DNA of 64,000 nt from the NCBI RefSeq assembly GCF_041146395.1, contig NC_090989.1:249974843-250038842 (forward strand), given 5' to 3'. The notes under the pieces were generated by a model. It was not told the origin of the DNA, did not search any database, and saw nothing but the letters and a program-made list of their open reading frames with translations. Position 1 is the stretch's first letter. The number at the start of each line of letters is the position of its first letter. The stretch comes from Eulemur rufifrons. Taxonomy: Eukaryota > Chordata > Mammalia > Primates > Lemuridae. Shown here piece by piece: positions 23,277-35,559 of the stretch. The translations under genes were made by a program, and so were the position numbers.

Positions 23277-24860
23277 CCACTTTGACTTTGGCCAGTCTGA
23301 TGACAGTGTTCCTTGGAGTTGTGCTGTTTGTACATATATTATAGGAGTTCAATTACCTTCTTGTATCTCAATGTCTAAATCTCAACATGATCAGGTAAGT
23401 TTTTCTTCATTCCAATTTTAAAATATTTTCACATTTATTAAGTATGAAAAAGTGGATAAAATCTCTAGTGGTAAGTTGAGAAAGGAAATGCAATGTCATC
23501 TGCTGATCTTAGGAGGATGAACTTGTATAACTCTGTAGGTACATTTGGAAATAATTTTGAATATTTATATCCAGTGAGGAGATTGATTAAGAAACTTAGT
23601 TAAAAATTATTTGTTTGATGAAGAATGCACTTTTATGATAATAAAAATAAAGACTTCAGAGAAAAATAAATGAAAGAAAGTCATGGTTCAAATATTAAAC
23701 AAACCAAATGAAACATGATTTAGTGAACTGTAAGACTACATTTTACTACAGTTCAAGATTCTTATTTGAGCTGCACAGGTTTCGTTACTTATAATTATAT
23801 TTTTTTGTCTCCAAATACAATCCCAATATGAGGTTCTAATTGTGACTGATACTTACATAATTATATTTCTGTTCATTATTTATCAAGTTTTAAATTGACT
23901 TTGAAGGCAATTCCTGGGAGAACTGATTACCATAATGGAACAGCATGTAAGAATTATAAACTCTGATAGCAAAATAATAATATAGCTGAGAGAAACTGGC
24001 AGAAGAGAGAACTGGAGAGAAATATAGGAACTCTTATTTCTGCATTTTGTATAATGGGGAGTCAATGGTTATTGTCCAAAATTGACTAAATAATGCATTA
24101 GTTAGTAATGTGTTCAACTACAAGGGACAGGAAAACAAGGATTAAGGGTATTGAGAATACACATGAGTTTGTTTATCTCAGCCGTAGGCTGGTACGCCTT
24201 GTCAACAATTTAATGAAGACCTGAGATCTTCCTATCTTTCTTCTCTTTAGGGCCATGGAATGGCTGCTGCCACTTCCAGCTTTATGTTCATATTCTAGAC
24301 AGAATGCAGGGGGCATAGCTAAAGCTGAAACAAAAATGCTATTGAGCTAGAAGCCATAGTCAGCTCCTAATGCAGGTCCAATAAATAATTATGGTTAAAA
24401 CAAACAAAAAAAATGCTGTTGAAAATAGGTATTGACTATATTCTACCACCCCTGCCCCCGAAAAAAAGACTATATAAGTATTTGGGCCCCATTTGAATAT
24501 TTGGGTAATCATTCAATGATTCTCCCCTGTGCAAGTTAATAAATTTATATGCCATTTCACCTTAAAAATGAAATAAAAAATGGATATTGAGTGATTCATT
24601 TCATAACATCAATATAATGAAGAAAATAATGTTTAGGACTTAATCTGTGGCCTTCAAAATAGTAATACTAACAATAATCAGGAGAATAGCTAAACTGAGC
24701 TAAAAAGCCTCATTATTTATAGCAGTTTGTCAAAAATAATTTCATAAGCTGATATATTAATAAATAAAGGTAATAAATAGAAAAATTATAAACAGAATTA
24801 AAGGCAATTTTGCCTTAGGAATGGACATAAGATGTTGGTGTATAGGAGTGTCCAACAGGA
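23277..24860. other. Unannotated, with a MER-like and an LTR-like patch
   Basis: 24110-24330 ('caagggacaggaaaacaagg', 'ggctgctgccacttccagc') resembles old MER repeats. 24455-24545 has 'gactatataag' and 'gttaataaattt' spaced like the promoter and poly(A) signal of an old LTR. Neither can be named. No coding exon seen. Confidence 0.3.
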
Positions 24861-24884
24861 GAGTTTTGATTTTTTATTCCAATC

Positions 24885-25185
24885 AATTATTCCACAAATC
24901 CTGATAGGTTGACTCTTGTTGTCCAAGAAGATGCTCTCATTACTGGAGATGCAGCCAAGGATAAGACAACAATGTCCTTGCCCTTCATTTATATTCTAGT
25001 ATCAAATACAACAAATAAGATATCAGACAAATAAGATAATATCAGGCAGTGTTGTGTGATGAAAAGATAGAAAGAGATGTAAGGGTGATTTCTGATGAGG
25101 GACAGGAAAGCCCTCTCTGAAGAAGTGACCTCTGAGCAGATATGGGAATGATGTACACAGCAGGCCTTGTGAGAGATGCAACTAC
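24885..25185 (-). mobile_element. LINE-2 fragment, antisense
   Basis: In order on the plus strand: 'ggagatgcagccaaggataagacaac', 'tccttgcccttcatttatattctagt', 'gatgagggacaggaaagccctctctgaagaagtgacctctgagcag'. These are antisense L2 3' landmarks, each matched in parts. Confidence 0.75.
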
Positions 25186-25845
25186 AGAGAAAGTTGACTA
25201 GAGGTCTGTTGCATCTCAGAGCATGGGACAATATTTTCTAGCCAGAGAGCTAACTCCCAAGTGCTCTACTGGGCACTAATGAGGTTCTACCTTTAATTGT
25301 CATTGATCAAGGGTGTCAGAATCGCTAATCAACTTCATTCAAGGCCATGAAATAACTCTGGCAGGGATAACCTTGAATCCATTGCTTTAATACATATCCT
25401 GAGCCCTTAAAACAATGTCCATTCCAATGAGATACATTCCCATATCCAAACTTTACCCAGCCATCAAGAGCCTCTATCTAAGAATGAACAGATTAACAGA
25501 CTGGAGAGAATGACTTTGGATTTTAATCTGACCTAAGAATTTTAGACTTTGGGCCTCTATTTTAGGGCAAGACAATTTTATTTCAGATTCGATACCTTTA
25601 GAATTATCATATTCCACATTAAGTTTATAAGGGGATACTATTTTTGAACTTTAATTTCTGGTAGGAAACTTAATAAATGTAGAGGAAAAATTTGAGATGA
25701 CTATGATTGGCATTTTGTTGGTAGAAGGTATTTATATGTTTCATTATAGCACTCATTCTCAATGCAGAACCTCTTATATGATACATTAGACAATGTGGCT
25801 TCACACACTGTCGAAGAAATATCGAACAGGGTATAAAATTTCAGT
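25186..25845. other. Unannotated DNA
   Basis: Nothing recognised. Confidence 0.4.
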
Positions 25846-25849
25846 GATT

Positions 25850-26000
25850 AGATCATGAGGATAATGAGGACTCACCCAGAGCAACTTCCAGCCTGCAAGC
25901 TCCATTCATGGTAAGCGCCCTATGTAGGTGTATTATTTTTTATCTTTTATTTTTACTGTATCTTTCCTATGTTTAGCTGTGACCTCTACCCAGGACCTCC
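25850..26000. mobile_element. Probable Tigger-family DNA transposon fragment
   Basis: 'gtaggtgtattattttttat', then 'cttttatttttactgtatct' and 'ttcctatgtttagctgtg', resembles the Tigger/MER2 internal text. Terminal repeats are not visible. Confidence 0.45.
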
Positions 26001-26488
26001 CTTTACCAGGTCTGGGCTGGGCCATCTCCTGTTGCACAAATAACAAAAGACTTATCCTGCCCCTCCCAACCACTGGCCTGAGTCAGGGATGCAGGTTTTA
26101 GTTCTCAGAAAGGAGTGGAGAATGTTTTAAAGAGACAGAAGATATTTTTGCCATTTTTTCAAGTCATTCCCCCTGTTACATAAGCAATAGTGGAAAGAGG
26201 AAACTCTAGATGAGAAAAAGTACAAAGCAAAAGAAAAAAAAAAGAAAGCAAGAGATGTGTTCAGAAATCATTTGTGAGTTTAGTATGATTGAAATATGTG
26301 AGTGTGTGTGTGTAAGAGCAATGCAAAACAAATCGGTAAGAATTTGTCCAGGTTGTGTTATGAAGACTCAAACACCAAACCAAGGAATTGCTAATTAATT
26401 CTTCATTAATGGGAAGTCTATGAAAAGATTTTGTGTAGAAAAATGACAAGAATATTCTGGCTATAGTTGAAGGACAGACTGCCACCCA
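26001..26488. other. Unannotated DNA
   Basis: G/A-rich in part (26205-26250); a short TG run at 26299-26312. No exon seen. Confidence 0.35.
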
Positions 26489-26489
26489 C

Positions 26490-26830
26490 CTAAAAGATTA
26501 CATTTTTCCAGCTTATTTTGCAGCCAAAAATGGCCCTGGGCCCAAGTTCTGGCCAAGGACATTTAAGCAGAAGCACTGTGAATATTTCCAAGATGTTTCC
26601 TTAAATGGGAGAGAAGTCCTACTTCTTCCAGCTTCTTCCTTCTTGCTGCCAGGAATAGGATATAGCGACACTTGAGCACCCATAGAGGACTATGAAGTGA
26701 AGTTGAGAAGAGAAGCCATATCAGTGGAAAAATAAAATAGAAATATCCTTGTTTTTGATACAGTGGATCTGGGATAACCTGATCTTCACTTCCTAATTCT
26801 GGACTATTACAGAGAAATAAATTTCTGCAT
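26490..26830 (+). mobile_element. Mammal-wide MER/LTR-like repeat, copy A
   Basis: Key blocks: 'acatttttccagcttattttgcagcc', 'cccaagttctggccaaggaca', 'cttccttcttgctgccagg' and 'gagaaataaatttctg' near the right end. The same order of blocks is seen at 63060-63410, so both are the same family. I cannot give its name with certainty. The AATAAA near its end suggests LTR ancestry. Confidence 0.5.
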
Positions 26831-27113
26831 TGTTTTTTTTGTTTTTTTGTTTTTTTCCAAGATAGGGTCTTTCTCTGTAGCCCAGACTATTACAGTGGCA
26901 CAATCATAGCTCACTGTAGCCTCGAACTGCGGGGCTCAGGTGATCCTCCTGCCTCAGCCTCCAGAGTAGCTGGGACTACAGGTCTATGCCACCACACTAG
27001 GCTACTTTTTAAATTTTTTGTAGAAATGGGGTCTTGTCATGTTGCCCAGGCTAATCACAAACTCCTGGCCTCAAGCAATTCTCCCACCTCAGCCTCCCAA
27101 AATGCTGGGTGTT
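26831..27113 (-). mobile_element. Old AluJ-like element, antisense, truncated
   Basis: It reads 'agatagggtctttctctg', 'cacaatcatagctcactgtagcctcgaactg', 'cctcctgcctcagcctcc' and 'ccacctcagcctcccaaaatgctggg'. The second arm has 'gtagaaatggggtcttg', as in AluJ, without the lemur-specific signature, so it predates the lemur Alus. Its 5' end is lost at a GTTTT repeat (27114-27136). Confidence 0.85.
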
Positions 27114-27136
27114 TTGTTTTGTTTTGTTTTGTTTTT
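27114..27136. repeat. (GTTTT)n repeat
   Basis: Four to five tandem GTTTT units sit at the broken 5' end of the old Alu. Confidence 0.85.
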
Positions 27137-27539
27137 GGTCCTTGTTATAGGGATCTGGAGCAAATCCATTCTAACCAGGTGGTTACTCAGGAAGGTCAAG
27201 AGGGAGAGAATAAAGCCCCTCTACCTTCACTCTCAAGTTCACAAAACTCAGCAGGGGAGAATTCCTCTTCAGAAATGGCAGAGACTAACGAAAGGAAAAA
27301 GACTTAAGCTGTCAATTAAAATCCATTGAAGTTCTTTCCGATGTCATATATGATTTTGACAACTTTGTGCATTGCTAAATGTGTCTGATGTCCATTCTTT
27401 CACTTCTCATCTATTTTGTTAATTTTGTGCCACTATAGCCAGTCCTCCATTCAACAAATTTCAATGACTCCTGTATAATCCTCTCCCTTAACTTACTGCT
27501 TGACCTTTTGAGTTATTTCCCAGAAATGGTATATTTTCT
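27137..27539. other. Unannotated DNA
   Basis: Two overlapping 93-96 codon frames at 27026-27329 start within antisense Alu and are not genes. Nothing else recognised. Confidence 0.4.
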
Positions 27540-27851
27540 ACAAGACAAAGGAGCTGAGATTCTGAAGGCCCCTGGGCCAAGACTCACCATCCTCTACAAC
27601 GTGTCCCCAATGCATGTAGCCCCTTGTTAGTCACACCACAACCTGCCTCAAGGCACACGTCCCTGCCTTTAAAAGCCCATGATCTTCTGTAGTCAGAGAG
27701 GATTTGAGGCAGCTTCTCCCATTCTCCTGACAAGACTTTTGTCACATTAAAAAATTCCTTTCTTCCTCGGCAATCCTCACTGTCTCAATAATTGCACCTT
27801 TGTGTGAAGAGCAAATGGACCTAGACTGAAACTCCCTTGTGGTTTTAACAC
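27540..27851 (+). mobile_element. Probable endogenous retrovirus LTR 3' part
   Basis: 'ccctgcctttaaaagcccatgatc' (a TATA-like motif), then 'cagcttctcccattctcctgac', 'cacattaaaaaattcctttcttcc' and a terminal 'gtggttttaaca'. The layout of promoter, poly(A)-like signal and a CA end fits an LTR. The 5' boundary is unclear. Confidence 0.5.
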
Positions 27852-28019
27852 CACCACTATTTATGGTAACATAAAATTATGAAAAATAACCATCCTAAAA
27901 GGGTGAAATTTTTTTTAACAGAATGTTTAAGTGGCATCTCAGCTCTGCTCACTATTTTCATTTGCAAATGTTATGTTTCTTAGCTTGAAAATGAACACAT
28001 AGAAGGCAATGGAAAGAGA

Positions 28020-28461
28020 AGACTATGCCCAGACCAATTATGGAGGTTAGAGCAACTCCATCTTGGATGGAAATCCACCATGTTGACTTCTGATCAACCC
28101 CTGTTCCAGGAATGCCTCTAAAATTTCTACTTTACCTACTGTTACCATAAATCCTGCCGTTAGGTCAAAACAACTATGACCATTAAGTCCTGCCCTTAGG
28201 AAGATTTACGTAGCATTCTTGTCTTTCTCTGAGGAAGGGACTTCAATTTTCCCTCCCTTCCCAATTCTGTATAAGTCCTGGATGGGGAGGTAAAGGTGCA
28301 GGGATCCCCCATCTCATCTCACAGCCACTAGGCACCTGGCTTCTGTACTTAAGACCCTATTAAATATTTCTTTCTGAGAAATTTAAACTGTTAGCCTCTT
28401 TCTTCAGCCTCTCGGCCTCTGCAGCTTTTGGGGATAGGTTTGCATAGACCTGCCCACCACA
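28020..28461 (+). mobile_element. Probable ERV1-type solo LTR
   Basis: Layout of an LTR: 'ggaggttagagcaactcc' and 'tggaaatccaccatgttg' on the left, 'ctgtataagtcctgg' as a TATA-like block near 28268, an attaaa signal near 28357, and a right end 'gcctctcggcctctgcagc', 'gggataggtttgcatagacctgcccaccaca'. No internal retroviral genes flank it. Ends are approximate. Confidence 0.6.
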
Positions 28462-28744
28462 GAACACCAACGAAATATACCATCCAACCTCACTCTCACA
28501 CTCATACCCAAGACACACACAACACTATCTATTTCTCTTTTCTGGCCAAGGCGCCAGGTATTTATTCCAAGTATTTCATTAAGCCATAAAAAGCACATAC
28601 CTAGGAATCAGGTTGAGTGTCACAACGTAACCCAAGACAGAGGTAAATAAACATCATATCCTCCACCCAGTCACTCTTCTTCCTATGAGTGGAGTATGGA
28701 TTATACACTTTAAGTTAAGTAATATATTTTGACATCTGTGACTT
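28462..28744. other. Unannotated DNA
   Basis: Short CA-rich segment; nothing recognised. Confidence 0.4.
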
Positions 28745-28759
28745 AAGAGTTTGTATGTA

Positions 28760-29093
28760 GGCTGGGCACGGTGGCTCACGCCTGTAATCCTAGCACTCTG
28801 GGAGGCCGAGGCAGGAGGAGGATCCCTTGAGCTCAGGAGTTCGAGACCAGTCTGAGCAAGAGCAAGACCCCATCTCTACTAAAAATAGAAATAAATTATC
28901 TGGACAACTAAAAATATATAGGAAAAATTAGCCGGGCATGGTGGAGCATGCCTTCCCAGCTACTCGGGAGGCTGAGGCAGGAGGATAGCTTGAGCCCAGG
29001 AGTTTGAGGTTGCTGTGAGCTAGGCTGATGCCAAGGTACCCTAGCCCGGGCAAGAGAGTGAGACTCTGTCTCAAAAAATAAAAATTAAAAAAA
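28760..29093 (+). mobile_element. Lemur Alu
   Basis: Starts 'ggctgggcacggtggctcac' and ends in a mixed A tail. The duplication 'aagagtttgtatgta' is at 28745-28759 and 29094-29108 without mismatch. The right arm is shortened at 'gatgccaaggtaccctagcc'. It is more diverged than the copies at 7864 and 58950. Confidence 0.97.
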
Positions 29094-29199
29094 AAGAGTT
29101 TGTATGTAATTCACGGTGAAAGGGCAATTAGTTACATGTATCATTTGTAAAAATGCCCACCTTCTGTAGGTTTATATATCAATATTTCCTTAGTATTTC

Positions 29200-30240
29200 T
29201 TCACCTTAATATCTTTGATCATTTGGCAGCATTATCTCCTTTTCTGTCAATTTCTCCTTTCTTAGCTTCTATGGGATACTTTTCTACTTTTCTGTTTCTC
29301 TTTCTAACGTTGCAACTACTACTCTGCTTCTTGGGTTTGTTTTCCTCTTCCCATTTTCTAATTTCAGATTATTTTTTGTTCCCCCTCCTGCTTCATGTTT
29401 AAACCCTAGGTACTTTCATCTTCCCTACATAAACTCAAGCTGTTTTTTGGAAATCTCATCCCATGTCATGGTTTCAGCACTAACATCTGTGGCAGTGACT
29501 AAAATACCACCACAGCTCTTTACTCTCTTGTGAATTCTGGTCTTGCATCTACATCTGCCTGCATAAAACATCCCATAAAAGATTCATAGGTATGAATTCT
29601 CTAACACGTGCACAGCTTTTTGAATGTGTACATCCCTTGTATCCCCAATTTGAGATAAGAACAACAATGTATCTTTGATCATTCAGGTAAAAAGTGCTGT
29701 TGTTCAAAAATCTTCAATAGCTCCCCTTTGCCTACTGAAAACAAGCAACAAAAAATCTTGAGATGGTCTTTAAGGCCTTCATATCTGTCCCCGGTCTTAC
29801 TAGCCTTATCTTGCTTTGTGCCATTAAAAATTCCATGCATTATCAAACTGAATACCACTTCCTATATCATCCTTTGTTTGGTTTTCATTGTTCTCTCTAC
29901 CTGGAGGGCTCTCCCCAACACTCCAACCCCACTAACCAAATTATTAATTAGCATTGAGGGGTTCTGTCAAATGCCTCCATCACTGAAGTGAAACGAGCAT
30001 AAACAGTATCTTTCTCATAAAACTTTACCCATTCTTCTTTTGTGGGACTTAACCTTTTTTTTTAATCATAATTATATCTTGAATAGATGTCTTTTCATTA
30101 CCACTACATGACTGGTCAATAAGGTTCATAATACTGAGTTTATGTCTCATTCATATTTTATTTCTCTTTTCTGCAGCTCCTATGAAAGAACCATACTTGT
30201 ACTAATCAATCAGTCTGTCCTGAATGAATGAACAAATGAG
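29200..30240 (+). mobile_element. LINE-2 3' end
   Basis: 'tctttaaggccttcatatctgtcc', 'cattgttctctctacctggagggctctccc' and 'gagtttatgtctcattc' lead to the L2 3' end 'cctgaatgaatgaacaaatgag' near 30215. Two overlapping frames at 29728-29991 are decayed L2. Confidence 0.75.
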
Positions 30241-30735
30241 TGACTAGGTGAAATTCTGTAGACAACTTAAAAGAAAATCAGCTCGAAATGTGCCAATAAC
30301 AGTGCTTGAAAATGTTCTCTCACCCAAAATGCATCATACAGAAGATAAATGGAGAATCATGGGACTTAGGTATCATTAATGTAGATGAATATTTACTACA
30401 TTATGAATCATGTTGAAAAATTATTCCTAAAATATTTTAAAAGCTCATTTTTCATTAATGCTGGTTTTCTACATCTTTATGTCTAAATAGTTCCAAGAAA
30501 ATCTAAATGTTTTTAATATTCCTATTATAAGAGCAAAAGATAGATAGCATTCAATTAAGATCACAGCATGCATTAAACTATCTCACAGTCTAATGCAATT
30601 ACTTACTATCTCACCCCATAATGTCAGAAAACATGGCTCCTTTTTTCACCATTCATTCTCCTTATATCCAGCATTGTAACAGACATATAGTAAATAACAT
30701 ACACCCTACATACAATATTGGTTTTTAGCTATTTT
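30241..30735. other. Unannotated DNA
   Basis: Nothing recognised. Confidence 0.4.
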
Positions 30736-30739
30736 CCAA

Positions 30740-32061
30740 TGTATTTTTCCAGCTTTACTGAGGCATAATTGACAAAATTGCTTATATTCAAACTGTACAA
30801 CATGATGATTTTATATACATACACATTGTATAATGATTATAGTTCAATGAAATTAATTTAAACATTCAACACCATCCACAGTTACCATTGCCTGTGTGTA
30901 TGTGTGTAGTGAGGACACTAAAATCTGCTCTATTATCAAATTTGAAGCAACAGTACAGTATTATTTACTATAGACACTGTGCTGTGCATTAGATCCCCAG
31001 AAATTATTCATTTTTTATTAATAATTTTTACCCTTTGATACATATCTCCCCATTTCCACCCCCAGACCTTGGCAACCATCTTTCTATGCTCTGTTTCTGA
31101 GTCTGACTTTTTAGATTCCACATATAAGTGAGATCATGAAGTATTTGTTTGTCTGTGTCTGGTTTTTTTCACTTAGCAGAATTCCTCCAGGTTCATCCAT
31201 GGTGTTGCAAATGGCAGGATTTCATTCTTTCTTAGGGCTGAATAGTATTCCCTTGTGTATATGTACTACATTTTTTAAAAACTCTATCCACCGGTTCATG
31301 GACACTGTCAATTCTGTATCTTGGCTATTGTGAATAGTCATGCAATAAACTTAGGAGTGCAGATATCTCTTCAACATATTGATTTCCTTTTTTTAAATAA
31401 ATACTCAGTTATGGGATTGCTAGATTATATGGTAGTTCTATTTTTAGTCTTTTGAGGATCTTCCATATTGTTTTCCATAATGGCCATACTAATTTACACT
31501 CCTACAAACAGCATGTAAGAGTTCCCTCTTATCCTCATCCTCACCAGCCTTTGTTATTTTTTTGGTCTGTTTGATAGTAGCCATTCTAAGTGGAGTGAGA
31601 GTATATCTTACTGGGGTTTTGATTTGCGTTTCCCTGATGATTCGTGATGCTGAGCATTTTTTATGTACATGTTGACCATTTATATGTCTTCTTTTGAGAA
31701 ATGTCTATTGAGATATTTTGCCCACTTTTAATCAAATTATTTGCTTTTTTGCTATTCAGTTGGTTGAGTTCCTTGTATATTCTGTATATTAATTGTCAAA
31801 TGAATAATGTATAAATATTCTCTCCCATTATGTAGGTTGTATCTTCACTCTGTTAATTGTTTCCTTTCCTGTATAGAAGATTTTTAGCTTGACATAATCC
31901 CATTTGTTTATTTTATTTTTGTTACCTTTGTTTTAAGGCCTTGTCCATAAAATCTTTGCCCAGACCAATTTCCTGAAACATTTCTCCTATATTTTCTGCT
32001 AGTAGTTTTAATATGTTGTATTTCTATTTTCATTTTTCTCAGATATTTTTGGTTTCCTTTT
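30740..32061 (-). mobile_element. Ancient L1M 3' region, antisense
   Basis: Starts 'ccagctttactgaggcataattgac' (L1M 3' end in reverse) and continues with 'cattcaacaccatccacagttaccatt', 'ccagaccttggcaaccatctttc', 'ggttcatccatggtgttgc', 'gggctgaatagtattc' and 'gcccagaccaatttcctg', the antisense ORF2 C-terminal half in order. It then passes directly into endonuclease-region text ('ttttcatttttctcagatat'), so the central ORF2 is missing. It is interrupted at about 32062. Confidence 0.85.
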
Positions 32062-32535
32062 TTAAAATTTTTTTTATTTCAGGAAATTATGGGGGTACAA
32101 ACATTTTGGTTACATGTTATGACTTTGCCACATCCCAACCATGATTTGAGATGCACCCTCCCCCCCCACCCCGACAACGCTCATCACGCCCATTAGGTGC
32201 GAGTTTACCCACCCCCAACCCCACTACCCGCAAAGAATATTACTACTGTGTGAGCACCTTAGTGTTGATCAGTCAGTTTGATGGCGAGTACATGTGGTGC
32301 CTATTCTTCTATTCTTGTGATACCTCACTTCAGAGGATAGACTCAAGCTCTATCCAGGAAAATATAAGAGGTGCTAGATCAGCATCGTTTCTTTTAATTG
32401 AGTAGTATTCCATTGTATACATATACGATATTTTATTAATACATTCATGGATTGATAGGCACTTGGGTTGTTTCCACATCCTTGCTATAGTGAATTGTGC
32501 CACCATAAACATTTGAGTGCAGATGTCTTTATTAT
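32062..32535 (-). mobile_element. Short 5'-truncated lemur-lineage L1 inserted in L1M
   Basis: T tract, 'ggaaattatgggggtacaaac', then a C-run segment (32149-32225) that is the reverse of the G-rich 3'UTR in the L1 at 6173, then ORF2 C-terminal codons including 'CTQMF' and 'YMYTMEYYS' on the minus strand. L1M endonuclease text continues on the right, so it landed inside that older copy. Confidence 0.8.
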
Positions 32536-33110
32536 AGATTTCTTCTTCAACCCCTTGTTTGCTCAGGAGTGTGTTGTTTAATTTCCACATATTTGTGAAT
32601 TTTCTAAAATTCCTCCTGTTATTGATTTCTGGTTTTATACCATTGTTATCAGAAAAGGTAGTTGAGATAATTTTAATCTTTTTAAGTTTGGAAAGACTTG
32701 TTTTGTGGTCTAACAATGTTCTATCCTGGAAAATGATCTATGTGCACTTGAGAAGAATTCTGCTGCCATTAGATAGAATGTTCCATATATTTCTGTTAGG
32801 TCCATTTGGTCTATAATGGTAATCAAGTTCAATATTTCCTTATAATTTCTGTCTGGATGCTCTACTCATTGAAGTAGAGCATCCCCATTATTATTGTATT
32901 GCTGCCTATTTCTCCCATCAGTTCTGTTAATATTTGCTTTATAGATTTAGATGCTCCAATGTTGGGTGCATAAATATTTACAACTGTTATATCCTCTTGA
33001 TGAATTGACCCCTTTATCATTATATAGTGACCATTTTGTCTCTTGTGACAGCTCTTGACTAGCTTCCCTGTTTAATGGGACTGATATATCTGAGATAAAT
33101 TTTAGCATCT
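32536..33110 (-). mobile_element. L1M endonuclease region, antisense
   Basis: On the minus strand it codes decayed endonuclease text, e.g. 'DHKTSLSKLKKI' and 'TFSDNNGIK' (the SDH motif has changed to SDN, losing the catalytic His). Further right, 'ctcctaatgttggg'-type and 'cctcttgatgaattgaccc' blocks follow the L1M order. It continues the element at 30740-32061. The 128-codon frame at 32330-32716 joins this with the inserted L1 by accident. Confidence 0.8.
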
Positions 33111-33745
33111 GACATTTGCCTTTCCCTGAAAATTTTGATTTCAAGTATTTAAATTTTGTTGGTAAAACACACAAAATTCATTATATAAGCATGTAAATAC
33201 AATAGACTTTTAAAGTATCTGCTCTCTAGTCATGAATATAAGCTCTATCACTATGAGCATCACTCACTAGGAATTGAGTATGACAAAGGTTTTAATACTC
33301 ATTTCTTCTCTCCTTTTCTTCTCTCACTCAGAACAATTTCAATTACAGATGTCATGTGGACTTCTCTGAGGAGAAATATAGATTTCAAAATGTCAACTGC
33401 TCTAGCAAAAACATGATTATTTTCTCATTCCTTCTTTTGCACTTCTGGTTCCCAGGCATATCTTTTCAAAGCCTTTGACAGTTCTATTGCTTCTAGCTGA
33501 TCTGCAGTGCTACAGTTTATATTTCCTTTTGCTTCAGAATATCCAAGAATTCAGGGACAGATGATGGCTTAGAGGCAGTAGTTTCCTCCAGCAAACCAAA
33601 TTAAGGGTTTTGAAATATAAATATACTTTCACTTTCAATTTTTAACAGGGATAATAATTTGAAATATCAAAATAAACTAAGAATGTTAATTCATAAGATT
33701 ATATGTAACATTCTTATAGTGGGGACAAAACAGGGAAATGATAAA
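33111..33745. other. Unannotated DNA
   Basis: Nothing recognised. Confidence 0.4.
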
Positions 33746-33750
33746 GTTCC

Positions 33751-34288
33751 TGTGATAGTTAATTTTATATGTCAATTTGACTGGGCCATGGAGTGCCCAG
33801 ATGTTTTGCTAAATATTAATTTGTATGTGTCTGTGTTTTTGGACAAGACCAACACATGAATCAATAGAACTGAGTAAAGCAGATTGCCCTTCCTAATGTG
33901 GGTGGGTCTGAATAAAACAAAATTAGTTGAAGGCCTGAATAGAACAAAAAGGCTGACCTGCCACAGTAAGAGGGAACTCCTCCTGCCTGACTGATTGAGC
34001 TGGGATATCAGTCTGTTCTTGCCTTCAGACAAAAACTAAAGCATGGGCTCATCTTGGATCTCAAGCCTGTCTGCTCTTGGACTGGAATTGATGCCATCAG
34101 CTTTCCTGGTTCTCAGGCCTTTAGACACAGACTGAAACTATATCACTGGCTATCCTGAGACTCTAGTTTGTTGGCCACATCTCTTGGGACTTCTCAGCCT
34201 TCATAATTGTATGAATTAATTTTTATAATAAACTGTGTGTGTATCAGTTCTGTTGGTTCTGTTTCTCTGGAGAACTCTGACTAACACA
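33751..34288 (+). mobile_element. Solo MLT2-type LTR of ERV-L
   Basis: Begins 'tgtgatagttaattttatatg' in two adjoining blocks with 'caatttgactgggcc', contains 'cctaatgtgggtgggtctg', 'gaatagaacaaaaaggctgacc' and 'ctcagccttcataattgt', and ends 'tctctggagaactctgactaacaca'. This is the MLT2 order. Flanks 'gttcc' (33746-33750) and 'gtccc' (34289-34293) fit an old 5-bp duplication. No internal ERV-L sequence adjoins. The antisense 86-codon frame at 33772-34032 is a chance frame in the LTR. Confidence 0.9.
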
Positions 34289-35550
34289 GTCCCAAATATA
34301 GAACATTGTTATTACTATGGGTGATTTATGTTCTTAGTTGCTGAAGTCAAAAATGGGAGTGGAAATAGGTCACATCTGGTAGAAGAAAGGGATTTTTGAG
34401 CAATAGTGGAAGGTATGCAAGGCATCAATTATTCAAAAAGATATTCTCATTCTACATTCCAAGGAGATCCATGATATACTTCCTAGAGACAACCATTTGT
34501 CTAAGAGCATTCAAGGAGTACTCAGTACATTTCTGAAGGACTTCTTCAAATGTTGACACCTCTAGCAGTTCTGGCAAGGAGTAAATTTTGAGCAACCACC
34601 AATAGGAATAGAACTAGAGTAACAACTATATAATTTGTAAAGCTTGTCTCTCTTTTTCCTCTAGCCATTTCAAATTTTAAGAACACTAAATATATGAAAA
34701 CATATTATGAAATTCAACAAGTAAAATATTAGAATGTAGTCTTTGTTTAAGAATGGAAAATGTCAGAATCGTGCAATGAATTAGGCAGACTTTTTAAGGC
34801 CATATTATATACAGGAACTTGATTATATGAAAAATCATAATTTAGAGAGATGGTATGAATTATTCAATAAATTTTTTGGGGAGAGCCAAATTTCAAGTTA
34901 AATAATAGAATGCAGTAAAATATCAATCAAAAAGTGTATGTATGTGTGCATATGTGTGTGTGCGTGTGTGCATAATGTAGTGTAGAATAAAGAATAACTG
35001 ATCCCTGGACATCATAGGACCTTCTAAACTTGAAAAACCCATTACAATGAAAGTGATATTTAAATTTGAATTTTAAATTCTAACAGTTTAAATATCTTTA
35101 TATTATAAACTACCATAGAATCAAAACAAACAAGTAGGAAAACATGGTTTAAATTTGATGGGCAAGAGGCATACAGCTTTAACATATGTAGAATTCAGAT
35201 AAATAAATGAGAAAAACTTTAACTGTTCAGTATAAAGTATGTCAAAGACCTTTATGGGAAATTTAAGAAAGAGCATAAAGACCAATAAACCTGTGAAAAC
35301 ATACTAATGCTCCTTACTTATTATAATTAAAATTAAAATATTTACTCCCTACTCTCCGACTCATCCTCCTTTTTCTTTTCTTCTTCTTTCTTTGTGCTTT
35401 TGTTGATTTTCCACGTTTTCAGTATTGAACATGTATTACTTTTCACAATTATAAATATTAACATGGCATAAAGTCATAAACCATAAAATTAATAAATTTA
35501 ACAATAATAAAATTTAAAATTTATCTTCCCAAAGTGATGGAATAGAGGTT
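34289..35550. other. Unannotated DNA with a TG-rich tract
   Basis: An imperfect (TG)n tract at 34933-34972 with TA and CG interruptions. No exon or repeat family recognised otherwise. Confidence 0.4.
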
Positions 35551-35559
35551 AAAAAAAAA

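Noticed and set aside
33772..34032. An 86-codon frame in the LTR at 33751
   Set aside because: It is antisense to a non-coding LTR, and no retroviral gene adjoins it.
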